A stretch of 64,000 nucleotides of DNA from the NCBI GenBank assembly GCA_037176705.1, contig CM073886.1:125828001-125892000 (forward strand). Direction: 5' to 3'. Source of the DNA: Molossus alvarezi. Its lineage: Eukaryota > Chordata > Mammalia > Chiroptera > Molossidae. A model generated the notes under the pieces. The model was not told the origin of the DNA. It did no database searches and was given only the letters and a program-made list of their open reading frames with translations. The position numbers and the translations under genes are program-made. This document shows, piece by piece, positions 38,235 through 51,084 of the stretch. The number at the start of each line of letters is the position of its first letter. Within the stretch, counting starts at the first letter, position 1.

Positions 38235-39261
38235 GAAATATTTCTTTAGAAAGTAAGTGAAAGAGGGCAGATTTACTTGAAGAGGAAGATATACTTGCTC
38301 TGTCTCTTTGAAGCAAACCATCCCTCTGTTCCTGCCACACTGACTGCTGCTACTGCCTCCTCTGCAGCCTCCTGCGACTGCTGTCTCTCGGGTGCTTGGG
38401 CTGAGCCAGAACGAAGGACAAGGAATACCAGACCTTGGGACTGTTCTTGCAGGGCTGTCAGAATGTGCTCACCAGGTGCGGTTGCTCTCAATTGCCTATT
38501 TCCACCTGCAGAGTCTAGGCTGGTTTTGCTCTAAATGCATTACAGGGATCAGCCAGGAAAGTATTTCCAGTGCTAAATCTCCTCCATGCAGACTTGGCTT
38601 CCCGTTTGCAAACATCCCATCATTTCTCCCTAGCTGGCTGACATCAGTTTTGGATTGCAGAATATCTTTCTGTTTGATGCCCACAGGGTACAGGAATCTC
38701 TGATTCCCAGATACTGCTGTTGCTGATCCCTAGACACATCCGAATCTGGTATCAATTGTGGCCCAGATGGTCATTCTTCAAGTTCTGAGTATACCCAAAA
38801 TACCTCCAATGATCCTGGAAGCCACTCCTTGCCAGTCTCATACCCACCAGCTGCCTAAAGCCTAATGTCTAGCACTAATGGGAAGTGGTGTTCTTTCCTG
38901 ACTGTATAAAGTGTAAAGCAACTTCAAGCTAGACATTCTGAACAATCAAACATTAAGAGTCCAGTAGGGGTAAAGCCAACAGAGACCCAATTATCCTTCT
39001 CTACCCTACAGAACAGGGTGGGTGCAAAACAATGCATCCCAAATCAGGACAGTTACAGACGCCTGGAAACAGCCTACAGGACCACAAGGCACTGTTGGGC
39101 TGGACGACACAGATGATCATGACCCTTCACGATGGACACAAGAAAAGCTCCCGCTAACATCCAAGCAAGGCTTCCTGTTCAGCTCTAATTCCCTCTGATC
39201 TGGAATGGCCCCAGGGACAGCTCTCTGATCATCACATCCATCAATTCTGACAAGGAAGTTA

Positions 39262-39378
<117 letters not shown>

Positions 39379-39500
39379 CTATACAAAGAGAAGAAGAATT
39401 TTTAATTAAATAGTGAAAGCTTAAACTGAGCACTTTTTATTTAAAAAATGAAGTATATACATCTTCACTTCTAACTTAGGTTACATACACAATGTAATAA

Positions 39501-39525
39501 TACACACACACACACACACACACAC
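39501..39525. repeat. (AC)n microsatellite
   Basis: About twelve AC dinucleotides directly abut the mariner-type element that starts near 39526. Confidence 0.95.
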
Positions 39526-39655
39526 GGGTGGGGTGCAAAAGTAGGCTTACAGTTGTGAGTATGCAAAACTCAGAGTTTATTCTTATACTATTATTTATTT
39601 ATTATTGTATTATTCTCTGTACAAACAACTGCAAACCTACTTTGGGCCATCTTGC
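39526..39655. mobile_element. Mariner-type MITE
   Basis: The left terminus (GCAAAAGTAGGCTTACAGTT) and right terminus (AACTGCAAACCTACTTTGGG) are imperfect inverted repeats of about 22 bp around an AT-rich centre, the build of small TcMar elements. The exact ends and TA duplication are not clear. Confidence 0.75.
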
Positions 39656-40571
39656 ATATAAAAGAGAGAGAGAGTAATGTATATACTTTCTGGACACACA
39701 AAAAAGAAAAAATTCAAATACATGTGTCTGAGCATAAAACACAGAACACAAAGCTCTAGAACTTAGTCTTTGCCTGAAACAGGCTCGGTTCCAATCTGGC
39801 CAATAGTTTGTCAGTACAGCACTTGAACAGTCACAAACTGCAGTCCAACTACGCACACTGGAAAGAACATCCCGTAAGACCAGATTTTCAAAATTAACGA
39901 GAAATTTATCATATCAAAGATAAAAATCTGTACTAACATCTGCTAGGTCTATTGAAGAGCTTTATAAATATAGATACAAATGCTATTTATAACAGCTTTT
40001 AATTATTCTTGTTAGCTTCCTAGGATCTGATCAAAACGCGACTGCTGGAATAATTTTACTTAAAGACAGATCATTGATTTCAATATGAAAATTTCAAAAA
40101 GCAAGTATTACCTAACAACTGGAAATAGGCAATGTAATTAGAATTAAAGCGGCTCACAGAGTAAAAGGACATTTCACAACAATATGAAATGCCACAAGTA
40201 AGCCAGCTATTTTAGAGTTTTTTTAAAAAAAAGAAAAATATTTTGTTTTGCTTTTTACATCTACGCAAAAAAAATCAGAATAACAAGGATTAAGAAAAAC
40301 TATGGTCAATGTTGTTCTGGTCAAAGAATTGTCTTTCTGGTGCCAAAGAAAAAAAGATCATCTTGAAAATTGTGAAGCTTCTCTGCATAGACAGCACACC
40401 CAAAGCAAAAAGTGTTTCCCTAAACAAACTGCCTGGCAACAGAGAGTGGTGCTCAGCTGGTCTCCTAAGCTAATAACTGAACTCTCCACAAGATTGGGAG
40501 GTGATATGGCCCCCCTGTACTCACACTCCTCCAGCAATGAAAGAATACTAGAGATCACAAGAGTCATTTAG

Positions 40572-40808
40572 TGCCCGGCCGGTGTGGCTCAGTGGTTGAG
40601 CATTGACCCATGCACCAAGAGGTCGCCGGTTCGATTCCCAGTCAGGGCACATGCCCAGGTTGTGGGCCTGATCCCCAGTGGAGGGCATGCAGGAGGCGGC
40701 CAACAGATGTTCTCTCTCATCGATGTTTCTATCCTCCTCTCCCTGTTCATTCCTCTATCTCTAAAAAACCAATAAAGAAAAAAATTTTTTTAATTAAAAA
40801 AAAAAAAA
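40572..40808 (+). mobile_element. Ves SINE, TGTGGCTCAG group
   Basis: The head is GCCCGGCCGGTGTGGCTCAG with an intact B box (GGTTCGATTCCCAG). The tail has CCAATAAAGAAAAA. The flanks AGAGTCATTTAGT and AGAGTCAGTTGGT form the target duplication. Confidence 0.93.
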
Positions 40809-41224
40809 TAGAGTCAGTTGGTTATTGGGCCCCGCTGCCCACTGGCTGAGAAGGAACCGGATGTGCTGGATAAAAGCTACCTACCTTCTTTGGTAAACAC
40901 AAGGATCTCAACCCAAATCAAACGAAAACTCCAAGGAAGGGTCAGGAAACGGGGCACATAAACTGAAATGGTGGATGAGATGTACACTGACTTTCATCTG
41001 AGAACGAGTGGGGGGCAGACGAGGGGACCCCCACCACTATGCTCTGACCCTCTCTAAGCGGTGGCCTTCCCTCCCCACGCGGGTGACAGGTAGGAGGTGG
41101 AGGTGGGGCTTCAGAGCAGCTGGGCCCCCGGCCGTGGACCTTCCGGCCATTAGGATTCATTTCCGTCTTTACACTTACTCAAGTCAACCCTTCGAAGACA
41201 TTCTTGACTTTAAAAATCCATTTA

Positions 41225-41620
41225 TACATTAATGCATTACCCTGGGATGCATGTAAAGACGTACTGTTTGTGAAAATCTTTACCACAGCACTGGTTAAAA
41301 TATTAAGGAGTTGGAAGAAACCTAAATGGTTAATGACAGGACCGACGTAAAATATGTCTGGTGCAACCACATCATGAATCAATATTATACTATCATAATA
41401 TTCAATGACAGCTCATAATTTAATATTTCATGAAAATACAAAATTTTGTATAAATATTTACATATAGGATCTTTGGTCCTATATGTAAATTATTTCTATA
41501 CCTACCAAACACTGAAAGGAAATACTAATAAGTATTATCTCCAGGTGATAGTACAAGTTATTTTTGTTTCCCTTCCACTTTTATAATCAAGAAAATGTAC
41601 AACATTATTTTTTTTTGAAG
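41225..41620 (+). mobile_element. Old L1 3'-region fragment
   Basis: The order CCACAGCACTGGTTAAAATA, GGAGTTGGAAGAAACCTAAA and AATCAATATTATACTAT, then ATCTCCAGGTGATAGTAC and a T-rich end, follows the 3' part of ancient L1s. Not coding. Confidence 0.6.
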
Positions 41621-41947
41621 ATGCAAAGGCATCAAATAAGTAATTTCCAAAACTAGAAAGTACCTAAGTGAGGAAATGGGACAAATTCCTTAATTAGTTC
41701 CACAGATACAAGAAGAACATGTGAAGCAGGAAATCATGACTCTAAGAAAAGCGGTGGTTTCTCAACTCGGAAAGCACTCAAACATTCTGGAATCAACGCA
41801 GAAAACCCTTGGGCCTCCATGGAGATAACGGAGGGAGTGGTTCTGCGTGTCCAAGCTGTTCCCCAAGCACAGGGCCTTCGGTCTGGGGCTTGAATTACGG
41901 GTCTCCCTGCCTCTCCGCTTCAGCAGGGGCAAGAAATACCAGGGAAA

Positions 41948-42298
41948 GTGTTGACGGTAACCGATGACTATTTTCTTCTGGTTCCACCAAAGAAAGTTTT
42001 GACCAAAAAAAACCCCACCAAATTAAGACCGACTTTCTTCACTGCAGGCAAATGCATCACGACTTTCATAACAAACAGAGTGAAAAAACATGTCCCAGTG
42101 AAAAAAACTCTGATGAAAAGCGAGAACCGGGTTCAACCCCGTCAGGTGCATGCTTCGCCCCCTAGTGTGATGATCTCCACGGTGCAGCATCTGCCCAAAC
42201 ATCAGCAACACTCAACAGTACGGAAAACTGCACAAAAATCAGCGCTTTCTCAGGGTTGCTTAGCTGACCTCATGGCAAAGGAAGGAAACAAAAACTGA
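41948..42298 (+). other. Unassigned 116-codon ORF
   Basis: An open frame starts MLTVTDDYFLLVPPKKVL, is lysine-rich in the middle, and ends DLMAKEGNKN. I do not recognise the product. It lies antisense in OXCT1 intron 7 with no visible promoter, splice sites or poly(A) tail. It may be a chance ORF or an unrecognised retrocopy. Confidence 0.2.
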
Positions 42299-43240
42299 AG
42301 TACAAACCAAAAGGAAATAAATGTGTTTTCAGACAACCTGCAGAAAGAGCTTTTACAAAACTGAAGAGCCAGGAGCACCCAAAGCTGCCTCTGAAGGGTG
42401 GAGGCTTCTGCGCTGGTTTTACGTGATCGCGAGAAAGAACAGTAAGAACGCACCCATGTGGGGATGGAGGGGGGAGACTAATGAGATCAGGCAATAACGT
42501 AAGAGTCCAACAAATCTGAAAAGAAAAAATGAATAAAATGCACATTAAGGAAAACGTAAAAATAAAAGTGCGTGAGAGCACCCACAAATGATGGCAGAGA
42601 CGCACCTCTCGAACCACAAGGGGGTGAAACAGAGAATAAAGAACAAAGAAGAGGCCCCGGTGCAAAGCAACGGGCAGGTGTCCTCAGATAAGATCAAGTC
42701 GGAAGGGAGGCAGCTAAGAACCACCCAGACTTCTCCCTGGCACTAGGCACAGTTTTCATGTGACACCATCTGGTTCATCCAACAAGCCAGGCACTCGAGG
42801 CTTCTCTAATTAGCACTTGTCTTCAGTCCTTAGCACGAAAACAGAGGCTAGGAAACGTTACTTATTATCGATTTGAACTTTGTGTTCAAAGGTGGCTTTC
42901 TCTACCCTGCACTCTTCCTACTTTATAATTCTGAAAACTTTTATTATAAAACTCAGAGAAAGATAAGAATTCCTCTTTGGGTGACAATGTCTTTGTTTTT
43001 ACTTGGCAAACACGACTTATATCTCAGGTAAAGGAACAGAGGAGCTGCCAGGCAATAAGTTCCTCGTTTTTTTTATTTTTAGTGACGACCTCAATCCGTT
43101 ACAGCCAAAGAAATGGGCAGACCCTGGGGGCTGCTACGAAGTAGCTACACCTGCAGACTCGCTGCGGCTGCAGAGGGCTGAGGAGGAGGAATCATGCTGC
43201 ACTTTTTCCCTGAGTCATTTTTACTTCCAGAAAGGCTTGC

Positions 43241-43590
43241 AACACCCTGGGCTGGGTGGCTCAGTTGGTTGGAGCATCATCCCATACACCAGAAAGTTGT
43301 GGGTTCGATTCCTGGTGTGGGCACATACCTAGGTTGTGGGTTTGGTCTCAGTGGAGGTGGGTACAGGAGGCAACTGACCAATGTTTGTTTGCTTCTTTCT
43401 TCCTTTCTCTTTCTCTCTCTCTTTCTCTCTTCCTTCCTTTCCTTTTCTTTCTTCCTTCCTTCCTTTCTTTCCTTCCTTCTTCTCTCTCTCTCTCTCTCTC
43501 CCCTTCCCCCTTCCCTCCCTTCACTCTCTCTAAAAAGTCAATGGAAAAAATATCCTCAGGTGAGGATTAACAACAAAATAAAATAAAATA
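43241..43590 (+). mobile_element. Ves-like SINE with expanded CT-rich tract
   Basis: The head is CACCCTGGGCTGGGTGGCTC, the B-box region GGGTTCGATTCCTGGTG, and a long polypyrimidine stretch (TTCC and CT repeats) at 43393-43533 precedes ATCCTCAGGTGAGGAT and an A-rich tail. Divergent copy. Confidence 0.85.
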
Positions 43591-44024
43591 TAAAAGGTTT
43601 AGAATGAACATTCGTCTTTTGCCAAGAAATTAAAAAGCAGACAACAACCAGCAAAAAAGTCTGGAATCATAAGAAACAACGAGTAACCCAAATTGGCTAA
43701 AGCTAAAGACGGAAAATGGAAGAGGAAGGCAATGAGAAATAATAGAAAACGGTACAATTGGATGCAGAGGTGCTCTGGATGCTAATTTAGGCCAGAGAAC
43801 AGGAAAGATGAAGAAAACATTGCAGAAACAGGAGGTCATCATGCAAGGCATCCTTTCCCAAAATCCAAAGAAGAAAACAAAATGTTTCATTAATCCAAAG
43901 AAGCAAGAAAAGTGTGTATCTTCTTAAGCTTCATGCTAAGAAGTGAGATTGGTACAAAAACACAGGAGAGATGGTGTGAAAGCTAACAGGGCTTGGCGCA
44001 AATGCATACAGTGTTAGATGTCTA

Positions 44025-44245
44025 TATGGGAAGGCAGGAAGACCCAACAGATGAGGTGCAGGTCCAATTCCGGTCAAGAGCACATACTTTGGTTGTGGTT
44101 TAGTCCCTGGCCCAGGTCTGGATTGTGAGGGAGGCAACCAATCAATCAATGTGTCTCTCTCACATCAATGTTTCTGTCTCTATCTGAAGATAAATGGAAA
44201 AATATCCTCGGGTGATGATTTACAAAATAAATAAATAAAATACAA
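44025..44245 (+). mobile_element. Ves SINE, hairpin-tail group, head missing or eroded
   Basis: The B-box region reads GGTCCAATTCCGGTCAAG, followed by ACATACTTTGGTTGTGG, GGAGGCAACCAATCAATCAA and ATCCTCGGGTGATGAT. No clear CCTGGCCGG head can be seen. Confidence 0.82.
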
Positions 44246-45456
44246 TGATTTCAAGAAGAAAGAATATCACACTAATGGCCATGTAATCACTAAACTAAAG
44301 ATGTAGATGACATATTTTTATAGAAATGACAAAATCGGCTCAGAAAGAAGACAGTGCTATCAGGAGAAGTGCCAATGATTCGAACACCTTCTGTTCATCA
44401 TATTCTGATGATAAACCCTCTATTGCCTTCTGACAAGTTCTATTTTTCAGAGTGAAACAGGGGGAGAAACCATGATTCTGGACCTCCGACCCAGTAGGAA
44501 GGATGGGAACGCTGAGAGAAAGTGACAAGGTAAAATGGAGATTTGTAACAGGCCAGGGACCGAATCCTGAACACACATAGAAATGGATCCTGATCTTGGA
44601 AGAAAAGCAGATTTCAAAAAGTTGAGGGAAAGAAAACAAGCAGGCGCAAGTGGTCAGAAACTCTAACTGACAAATGGGCTTGTCAGGCGCTCTGAGCCTC
44701 CACTGACCAGGTGAAAACACCATCCTGATGGTGAAGAGAGTGGTGTGTACACAAAGGAGCCAAGTATTCCACAGCTATATTTTCCTAGTTTCTGAAAAGG
44801 GCTTGTACAAAAGAGACGCACAGCTGACCAAGGACAAATGGGCACCACAAGAACCGTAAGAGGCGTGTCCAAGGCACGAAACTGGAATGAGATGAGTCAT
44901 GTCCGAAACGCTAAAGATGATGAAGAGTGGCTTAGGGGCTGGTTTTCTCGTTTTTGCTGGTAGAGGATCCAGAAATGACAATCATCACTGCTTGAGCCAG
45001 ATGACAGAAAAAAGCACAGAACTTCAGTTCTATTTTGCTCCTGATCACCCAACTAGGGAGAAAAGAAAGGCAGAAATAATACAACTATGGAGGAACTGAA
45101 TTCCAAGAACAGATTCCTAGACTCTCTGAACTAATTCCAGGCTAAAGACCCACAAAAATTCTATTCCAGGATCCTTAAAGAGCCTGAAGATATGGTCACG
45201 GAATTACAGTCACATGAAAAATGGAAGAGATGGCAGCAGATGGAGGGAGGTAAACAGACTTTGTTTCAAAATGGGGCTTCATTCACGACAGTATTCTAAA
45301 ATGATTATTTAACAGATTATCTGCAAGGTCACGAACAGAGAAAGGAATATTGTTAGACATCCGCACAAGCTCCCCCAAACTAAGCTGTGCCATTAATGTT
45401 CACTAGTTTGCAGGTGAGGCTGGCACACAGGCAGGCGGGGAAAAACCAGTAGAATG

Positions 45457-45672
45457 GCCCTGGCCAGTGTGGCTCAGTTGGCTGGGTGTCATCCAGTGCA
45501 CTGAAAAGTTGCCAGTTCGATCCTAGTCAGGGCACATGCCCAGGTTGTGAGCTTGAACCCCGGTAGGGGGGTGTGCAGGAGGCAGCCAATTGCTGTTTTG
45601 CTCTCACATCAATGTTTCTCTCTCTCTCCCTCTCTCTTCCTCTTTCTCTAAAAGACAAACTAACAAACAAAC
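45457..45672 (+). mobile_element. Ves SINE, TGTGGCTCAG group
   Basis: The head is GCCCTGGCCAGTGTGGCTCA, with CAGTTCGATCCTAGTCAGGG at the B box and a CT-rich stretch, ending AAAGACAAACTAAC. Confidence 0.9.
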
Positions 45673-47126
45673 AGGATGCATTAGATAAAATTCTGTCTAG
45701 TTTTTTAATAGCAAAAATAGTTGTACTTTACCTGATCACTGATTTCCTTTAAACACTATGTGCTATTCAATCCATAAATGAGCACTTTGATTTTCATCAG
45801 TCATCTTGTGGCTCACTTACGTTTGTCATTACAGTAAGTTTTTTAGTCCTATCCTTACTCTATTTTTCGAGCTGTACCATCGCTTGTCTTTCTTTTTATA
45901 CCCCTATTTTTAATTAATGTTCTCTCATATATTTTCTGTCTTATAAGCTACTTTGTATCATCTATGGCACAAAATGGGTAAAGATTGAACAGTACATTTG
46001 TCAAATCGGAGAATGATTTGGCCAGACAATGCCAGAAAGAATAGCAGATACAATAGAAAATGGTTTCTACAGGCTAGGAAAATAAAATAGGCCAACACTG
46101 AATGAATGCATTTCACTAGGGATCAAGGTCAATGTTGTAATTGAATACCTGGTCTAATAATCTTTTTTTGAAAAGGAAATAAAAGGGTTTAGCTAACTAC
46201 CAGCTCAAAGACTGTAATGTAAAGATACCCCCAAAACTCCTAAAGAATCTTCCTTTCTCCACTTGCTGTCCAACCTCAGAGTTCATGATAATCATCTTCA
46301 ACCAAATGTCCCTCATTACCAAATAAAAACAGTCCTTCCTACCTATAGTGTCTTACTCAAAAACACTGGATAAGAAGGAAGATGGATGAAGCAATTTGAT
46401 TTAGAAGAAAAGCTTTATCTAAAATAACTGAATTGATTACAATTATCGCTAGCAGCAAAGTAGGTAGGACATAGTGATCCAAAAAAAGGTAAAAATTACT
46501 TACTTCGTGGACTATCCCAATAGTTTTTGTAATGTGGGAGAATTTTAAACAACAACAACAAAAAAACAAATTTAAAAGCAGCTTATTGTAAGTATTATTT
46601 TCATTTCCACTGACTCTCATACCCCGTTGAAACAGTTCAGGCCATGCTGGTATTTTGCTAACACATTTTTTTGATCAAAAATGCCAAACATCACTACGTA
46701 TGTGATTTAATAACATTCAGGCAGTATTATAAATATACAATTTTACGTGTCATATCTTTTTCTAAACGGAAATTTTATTAGAACTGTGGCAAATCCAGAG
46801 AAGTAATTAAAATGAATACATCTCCCAAATGAATTAAAATATTTCTAACATGTTCATCCAAAGTACCATTTTTATCTATAATAATAAGGAAAAAAATTAC
46901 ACCATTATCCCATGCCTCCAGGGCAGTGATGTTAACTAAAATGTTAAAAGGTTACTATGTAACAGGGAATGAATACACCCTACTTATTTAAAGCTACCCA
47001 TATTAATCTTAGTAAATGTTAAACCCAGCTTGTTACTCTAACCTGATTTTTTTCTCTCTCTCAAAACTAAAGCTTGAATGTTAAAAAATGTTTTAGCTTA
47101 CTTCACAGTCCAGCAGTTTTAATTTC

Positions 47127-47460
47127 TGTGTGAACCTAAGGAACAGCCTGACCTTCAAAGCCCTGGCTGGCGCCAACCTCTCAGACACAAGAATTCTCTG
47201 ACAAAAACCAGATGGCCAATGTAAAGACACGGCCTGCATATCCGCGGTCTCTCTCCCCTGATCTCCTTGATCTGCTTCCCCTCTCCCTCCTTATAAAAAC
47301 CCCTGCCTGCACTGGGATGTAAAGATGGGTTTTTGAGGACAGGAGACACCATCTTCTCAAGCTGTTTGGAACTTGAATAAACCTCTTTCCTTCTCACCAG
47401 CACCTGTCTCAGGAGTTTGGCTTTTGCTGTGGTGGGCAGCCAAATCTGAGTCTGGTTACA
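47127..47460 (+). repeat. Solo-LTR-like segment
   Basis: The layout is that of an endogenous retrovirus LTR: start TGTGTGAACC, a TATA-like TATAAAAACCCC near 47292, a poly(A) signal GAATAAACCTC near 47375, and end CTGGTTACA. No matching short target duplication is seen, so the ends are approximate. No internal viral gene adjoins it. Confidence 0.6.
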
Positions 47461-47541
47461 ACTACTCTTTAAGACCTGTTTCCTTCCATTTTGGCTGTTA
47501 ATCATCCTCAGAGCTCTTTATTATGCAAGAATACAATATCT

Positions 47542-47793
47542 GCCCTGGCTGGTTTGGCTCAGGGGTTAGAGCATCGGCCTGCGGTCCCAAGAGACCCAGT
47601 TCAGTTCCTGCTAAGGGTGCGTACCTCGGTTACAGTTTGTCCCTGGCCCTGGTTGGTCATGTGGGTGGCAACCACTCGATGTGTCCCTTTCACGTCGATG
47701 TTTCTCTCTCTTTCTCTCTCTCTTCCTCTCTCTCCCTCCCACTCTACCTGAACAAAAAATGGAAAAATGTCCTCAGGTGAGGATTAAAAAAAA
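47542..47793 (+). mobile_element. Ves SINE, hairpin-tail group
   Basis: The head is GCCCTGGCTGGTTTGGCTCA and the end is TCCTCAGGTGAGGATT. The duplication AAGAATACAATATCT and AAGAACACAATATCT flanks it. Confidence 0.94.
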
Positions 47794-48537
47794 AGAACAC
47801 AATATCTAACACAAAAACTGCAAAGGAGAATTGGATTAAACTCTAACATCTCCAGAACACACACAGTGGCTGCTTAATCTAACAGAAATTGACTCAAATT
47901 CAGCTCGTGAATGACTCAATAATTCCTAAATTTAAAATCCCTTAACACGTGCAACAGAATAAGAACTTTCTTTTTCATTTCATCTTTTAAATGTTCTCCA
48001 TATGTTTTCATTTCTATGAAGCAGCAAGCAAACCAGAATCCTAATGCTATTTATTTCATTTAAAAATTAAAATGCCATATGCATTTTCCCTGATTTAGTC
48101 TAAGAAAGGTAGGCATAAAACATAAAAATAAACTTTTAAACAAAATATCCTTTCCTCTCTCTGTGCTTCAATTTCCCAAACCGGCCCTTTAATTCTAAAG
48201 AAATTCAAACCTAACATCACATTCTCTGCTGTGACTTTAGCACTCAGATAAAATGGTCCTTCTCTTTGTACAAACAGCAGACACGCAATCAGTTAGGCTG
48301 GTATCACTTGGTTCCCATTTTTTCCAACAAACTGAATTTCAGCCTTTAGTCACCACTATGAAAGCAGGGTCAGTCCTAACTTGGAGGCCATCATTCAGAG
48401 CAATGACAAAAACCTATGGGGAATAAAGTGGAGTGAGACCCAAAATCTAAAATGTCTTCTTGCCATGTGCAACTCATCCCCAAAACTCAACACCATACTC
48501 AAATAAATTAAGAATAGCAATTAAAAGAAGAAATCTG

Positions 48538-49017
48538 GTCCGGTCGGTATGGCTCAGTGTTTAAGCTTCAACCCATGCATCAAGAGGTCACTGTTCAATT
48601 CCTGATCAGGGCACATGCCCAGGTTGTGGACCAAGTCCCCAGTGGAGGGCATGCAGGAGATGGCCAATCGATGTTCTCTCTCATCGATGTTTCTCTCTCT
48701 CTCTCTCTCTCTCCCCCTCTCATTCCTCTCTCTCTCTAAAATCAATACAGAATTTTTTTTTTTTTATCCTCACCTGAGGACATTTTTCCATTTTTTGTTC
48801 AGATAGAGTGGGAGGGAGAGAGAGAGAGAGAAAAACATCGACATGAAAGGGACACATCGAGTGGCTGCCACCTGCACGACCAACCAAGGCCAGGGACAAA
48901 CTGCAACCGAGGTACATGCCCTTAGCGGGAACTGAACCCGGGACTCTCTGGATCACAGGCCGATGCTCTAACCGCTGAGCCAAACTGGCCAGGGCCAGAA
49001 AAAAAAATTTTTTTCAA
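48538..49017 (+). mobile_element. Ves SINE, TGTGGCTCAG-type, split by an inverted SINE
   Basis: The head is GGTCCGGTCGGTATGGCTCA and the body ends CTCTAAAATCAATACAGAAT. The remainder of the tail lies after 48997. The outer duplication AAGAAATCTGG and AAGCAATCTGG encloses both SINEs. Confidence 0.88.
48755..48996 (-). mobile_element. Ves SINE, hairpin-tail group, inverted within another SINE
   Basis: Reverse orientation: TATCCTCACCTGAGGACAT at the low end and GAGCCAAACTGGCCAGGGC at the high end, inserted in the A-rich tail of the SINE at 48538. Confidence 0.94.
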
Positions 49018-49394
49018 AAAGAAGCAATCTGGTCTTTTAGACAGAATTTAGCCATTAAAGAAAAGTGGCTAGGATTAATAGAAAAGAGTCATTTATTGAT
49101 GCCAATACTTTGTAAGAGAGCAATTTTTGTCCGTATGATTCTAATGCTGTGTGTTGCGCTGATTTCTCCCATACTTTAAAAATGAGACAACAGAGTAAAC
49201 GTCAGAGAACTGGATTTGGGTTCAGGAGATACAGATGCTGGTTTTAGCCCTAATTATCTAGAACTGTGTTCTTATGTGAATCTCTTATGGTCATTCATCT
49301 CTAAAATGTGCAAGTTTAACTTTAAATGATGTCTAATATTCTGTCCAGCCCTTGCGTAACAGCTCTAAATGGTCCTATCCTGTTTAATAATATA

Positions 49395-50117
49395 CTGAGT
49401 TGCTTTTCAGAGACAACAGACTAAAATCACAAGTCAAAGCATGTGCAGAGGAGAGACCTTTGACCTCCAGCTGCACCGAAGTCTCATGCACCCCACCAAC
49501 AGAACAGAAGTATCAGGACATAATTGAAACTGAAACACCTGAACCCTTTCAGAAGCCAAGGGTCTGTTGTCCAGGAAGGTCTAGTGTTGACATCCCTTTG
49601 CCATAAGTGGACAAGTTCCAAGGTCTTCCAGTTAAAACTTACCCCACCAGCACTTCCACATACCGGTTCCTCCAGCCCCTTAAAATCCCTTGGCCTGCCC
49701 TGGCCGGTTTGGCTCAGCGGTTGGAGCTTTGGCCCGCGGACCAGAGAGTCCCGGGATCGGTTCCTGCTAAGGGCATGTACCTCGGTTGCAGTTTGTCCCT
49801 GGCCCTGGTTGGGGTCGTGTGGGTGGCAACCACTCGATGTGTCTCTCTCACATCGATGTTTCTCTCTTTCTTCCCCCTTCTCTCCCTTCCGCTTTATCTG
49901 AAGATAAATGCAAAAATGTCCTCAGGTGAGGATAAAAAAAAAATTTAAAAACCCTTGGCCTGGTCCAACGAGCAAGATGCATCTGAGGGGCCATCAGGTC
50001 GTCCATCTTCTTGGCTGGCGCCTTCTAAATCAATAACCCTGTCCTTACTCCAACTGCTGCTTTGAGCCTTGGCCTTTCGCAGCATCAGGCACTTGGACTC
50101 TGGTTAGGTAACACTCA
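49395..50117 (+). repeat. Solo-LTR-like segment interrupted by a SINE
   Basis: The left part up to about 49696 and the right part from about 49953 join across a Ves SINE. The right part shows CTTCTAAATCAATAACCCTG (a weak poly(A) signal region) and ends CTCTGGTTAGGTAACA, similar to the end of the segment at 47127-47460. The 5' limit is uncertain and no viral gene is present. Confidence 0.5.
49697..49952 (+). mobile_element. Ves SINE, hairpin-tail group, inside an LTR-like segment
   Basis: The head is GCCCTGGCCGGTTTGGCTCA and the end is TCCTCAGGTGAGGATAAAAA. The target duplication AAATCCCTTGGCCTG and AAACCCTTGGCCTG lies at 49682 and 49949. Confidence 0.95.
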
Positions 50118-50754
50118 CATGTTTTATAACAAGACCTTAAAGTCCGCACATGAATGTATCTAATTATTCTGGGTTGTTAACGCTAGATCAATTCCCTCTT
50201 ACTGGGTGCACTTTGGTAAGTGAAACACATGACTTTAATTCCATGCCACTTAGAATCTTCACTACCCCTCTGTCCTTGTGTATTTGCTATGCTAACTCTC
50301 TACTGACTAATCAAGCTATCGATCGCATTTATGGGGCCAGTTTAGTTGCCACCAATTTACAATCCTCTGCATGTCTGCTTAACTACCACCTGGCTTGCTG
50401 TGCTTTCGCTTAGTAAACGCCTCCTGAATGAGACACACAGCTATTTCAGCCAGCATTCAAAGGCACACCTTGAGATAAAAGGATCCTGGAGAAGTCAGAG
50501 GAAGCTAGTCACAGTAATAAGGAAAGGAATTAGAAAACAGCCGGCGGCAGATTATTAAGTCAGTCTCTCAGTGCAGGGCTTGACAAAGGCCTCAACTATA
50601 AAGCCTATTCGAACAACCACTGAGCACAAGGAATGTTTTTGCTTTCTTGGACCATGGCAGGATAATGATGTCAATCACCCAGAATGGGCAGAATATCTGT
50701 AAGCCTGCAAAATGAGGTTTGTATTTTAAAATTGCTGGCTCTTGGTGACTCCAG

Positions 50755-50900
50755 CATCATTTACTGAGCATCTATTACTCCCGGGCATTGGGCCAGGGGC
50801 TGGGAATACAAAGATGAGTAGAAGAAGGTCCCACGAGGTGCTCAGTCGAATGCAGCAGTTAGGAAAACAGCTAATCACCATAGAACATGGTGATAAATGC
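50755..50900 (+). repeat. Ancient mammalian repeat fragment (family unsure)
   Basis: The phrase TTTACTGAGCATCTATTACT, then GGGAATACAAAGATGAGTAG and GGTGATAAATGCTT, is the typical wording of an old mammalian interspersed repeat. I cannot name the family. Confidence 0.45.
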
Positions 50901-51084
50901 TTCCACTGAGAAGCAGGAAATGAGACAAAGGTTGAGGGCATTCCAGGCGGCAGGAATGGCGAGTGCGCAGGCCCGGAGTCAGAAAAGGAGGACACCTGCG
51001 GGGAAGGTGAAGAGATGGCATCCGTGAAAGGATTTAGGGTGCACTGGGACAGGAGTGGCAGAAAGAAGTTCGAAATTTTTATTT

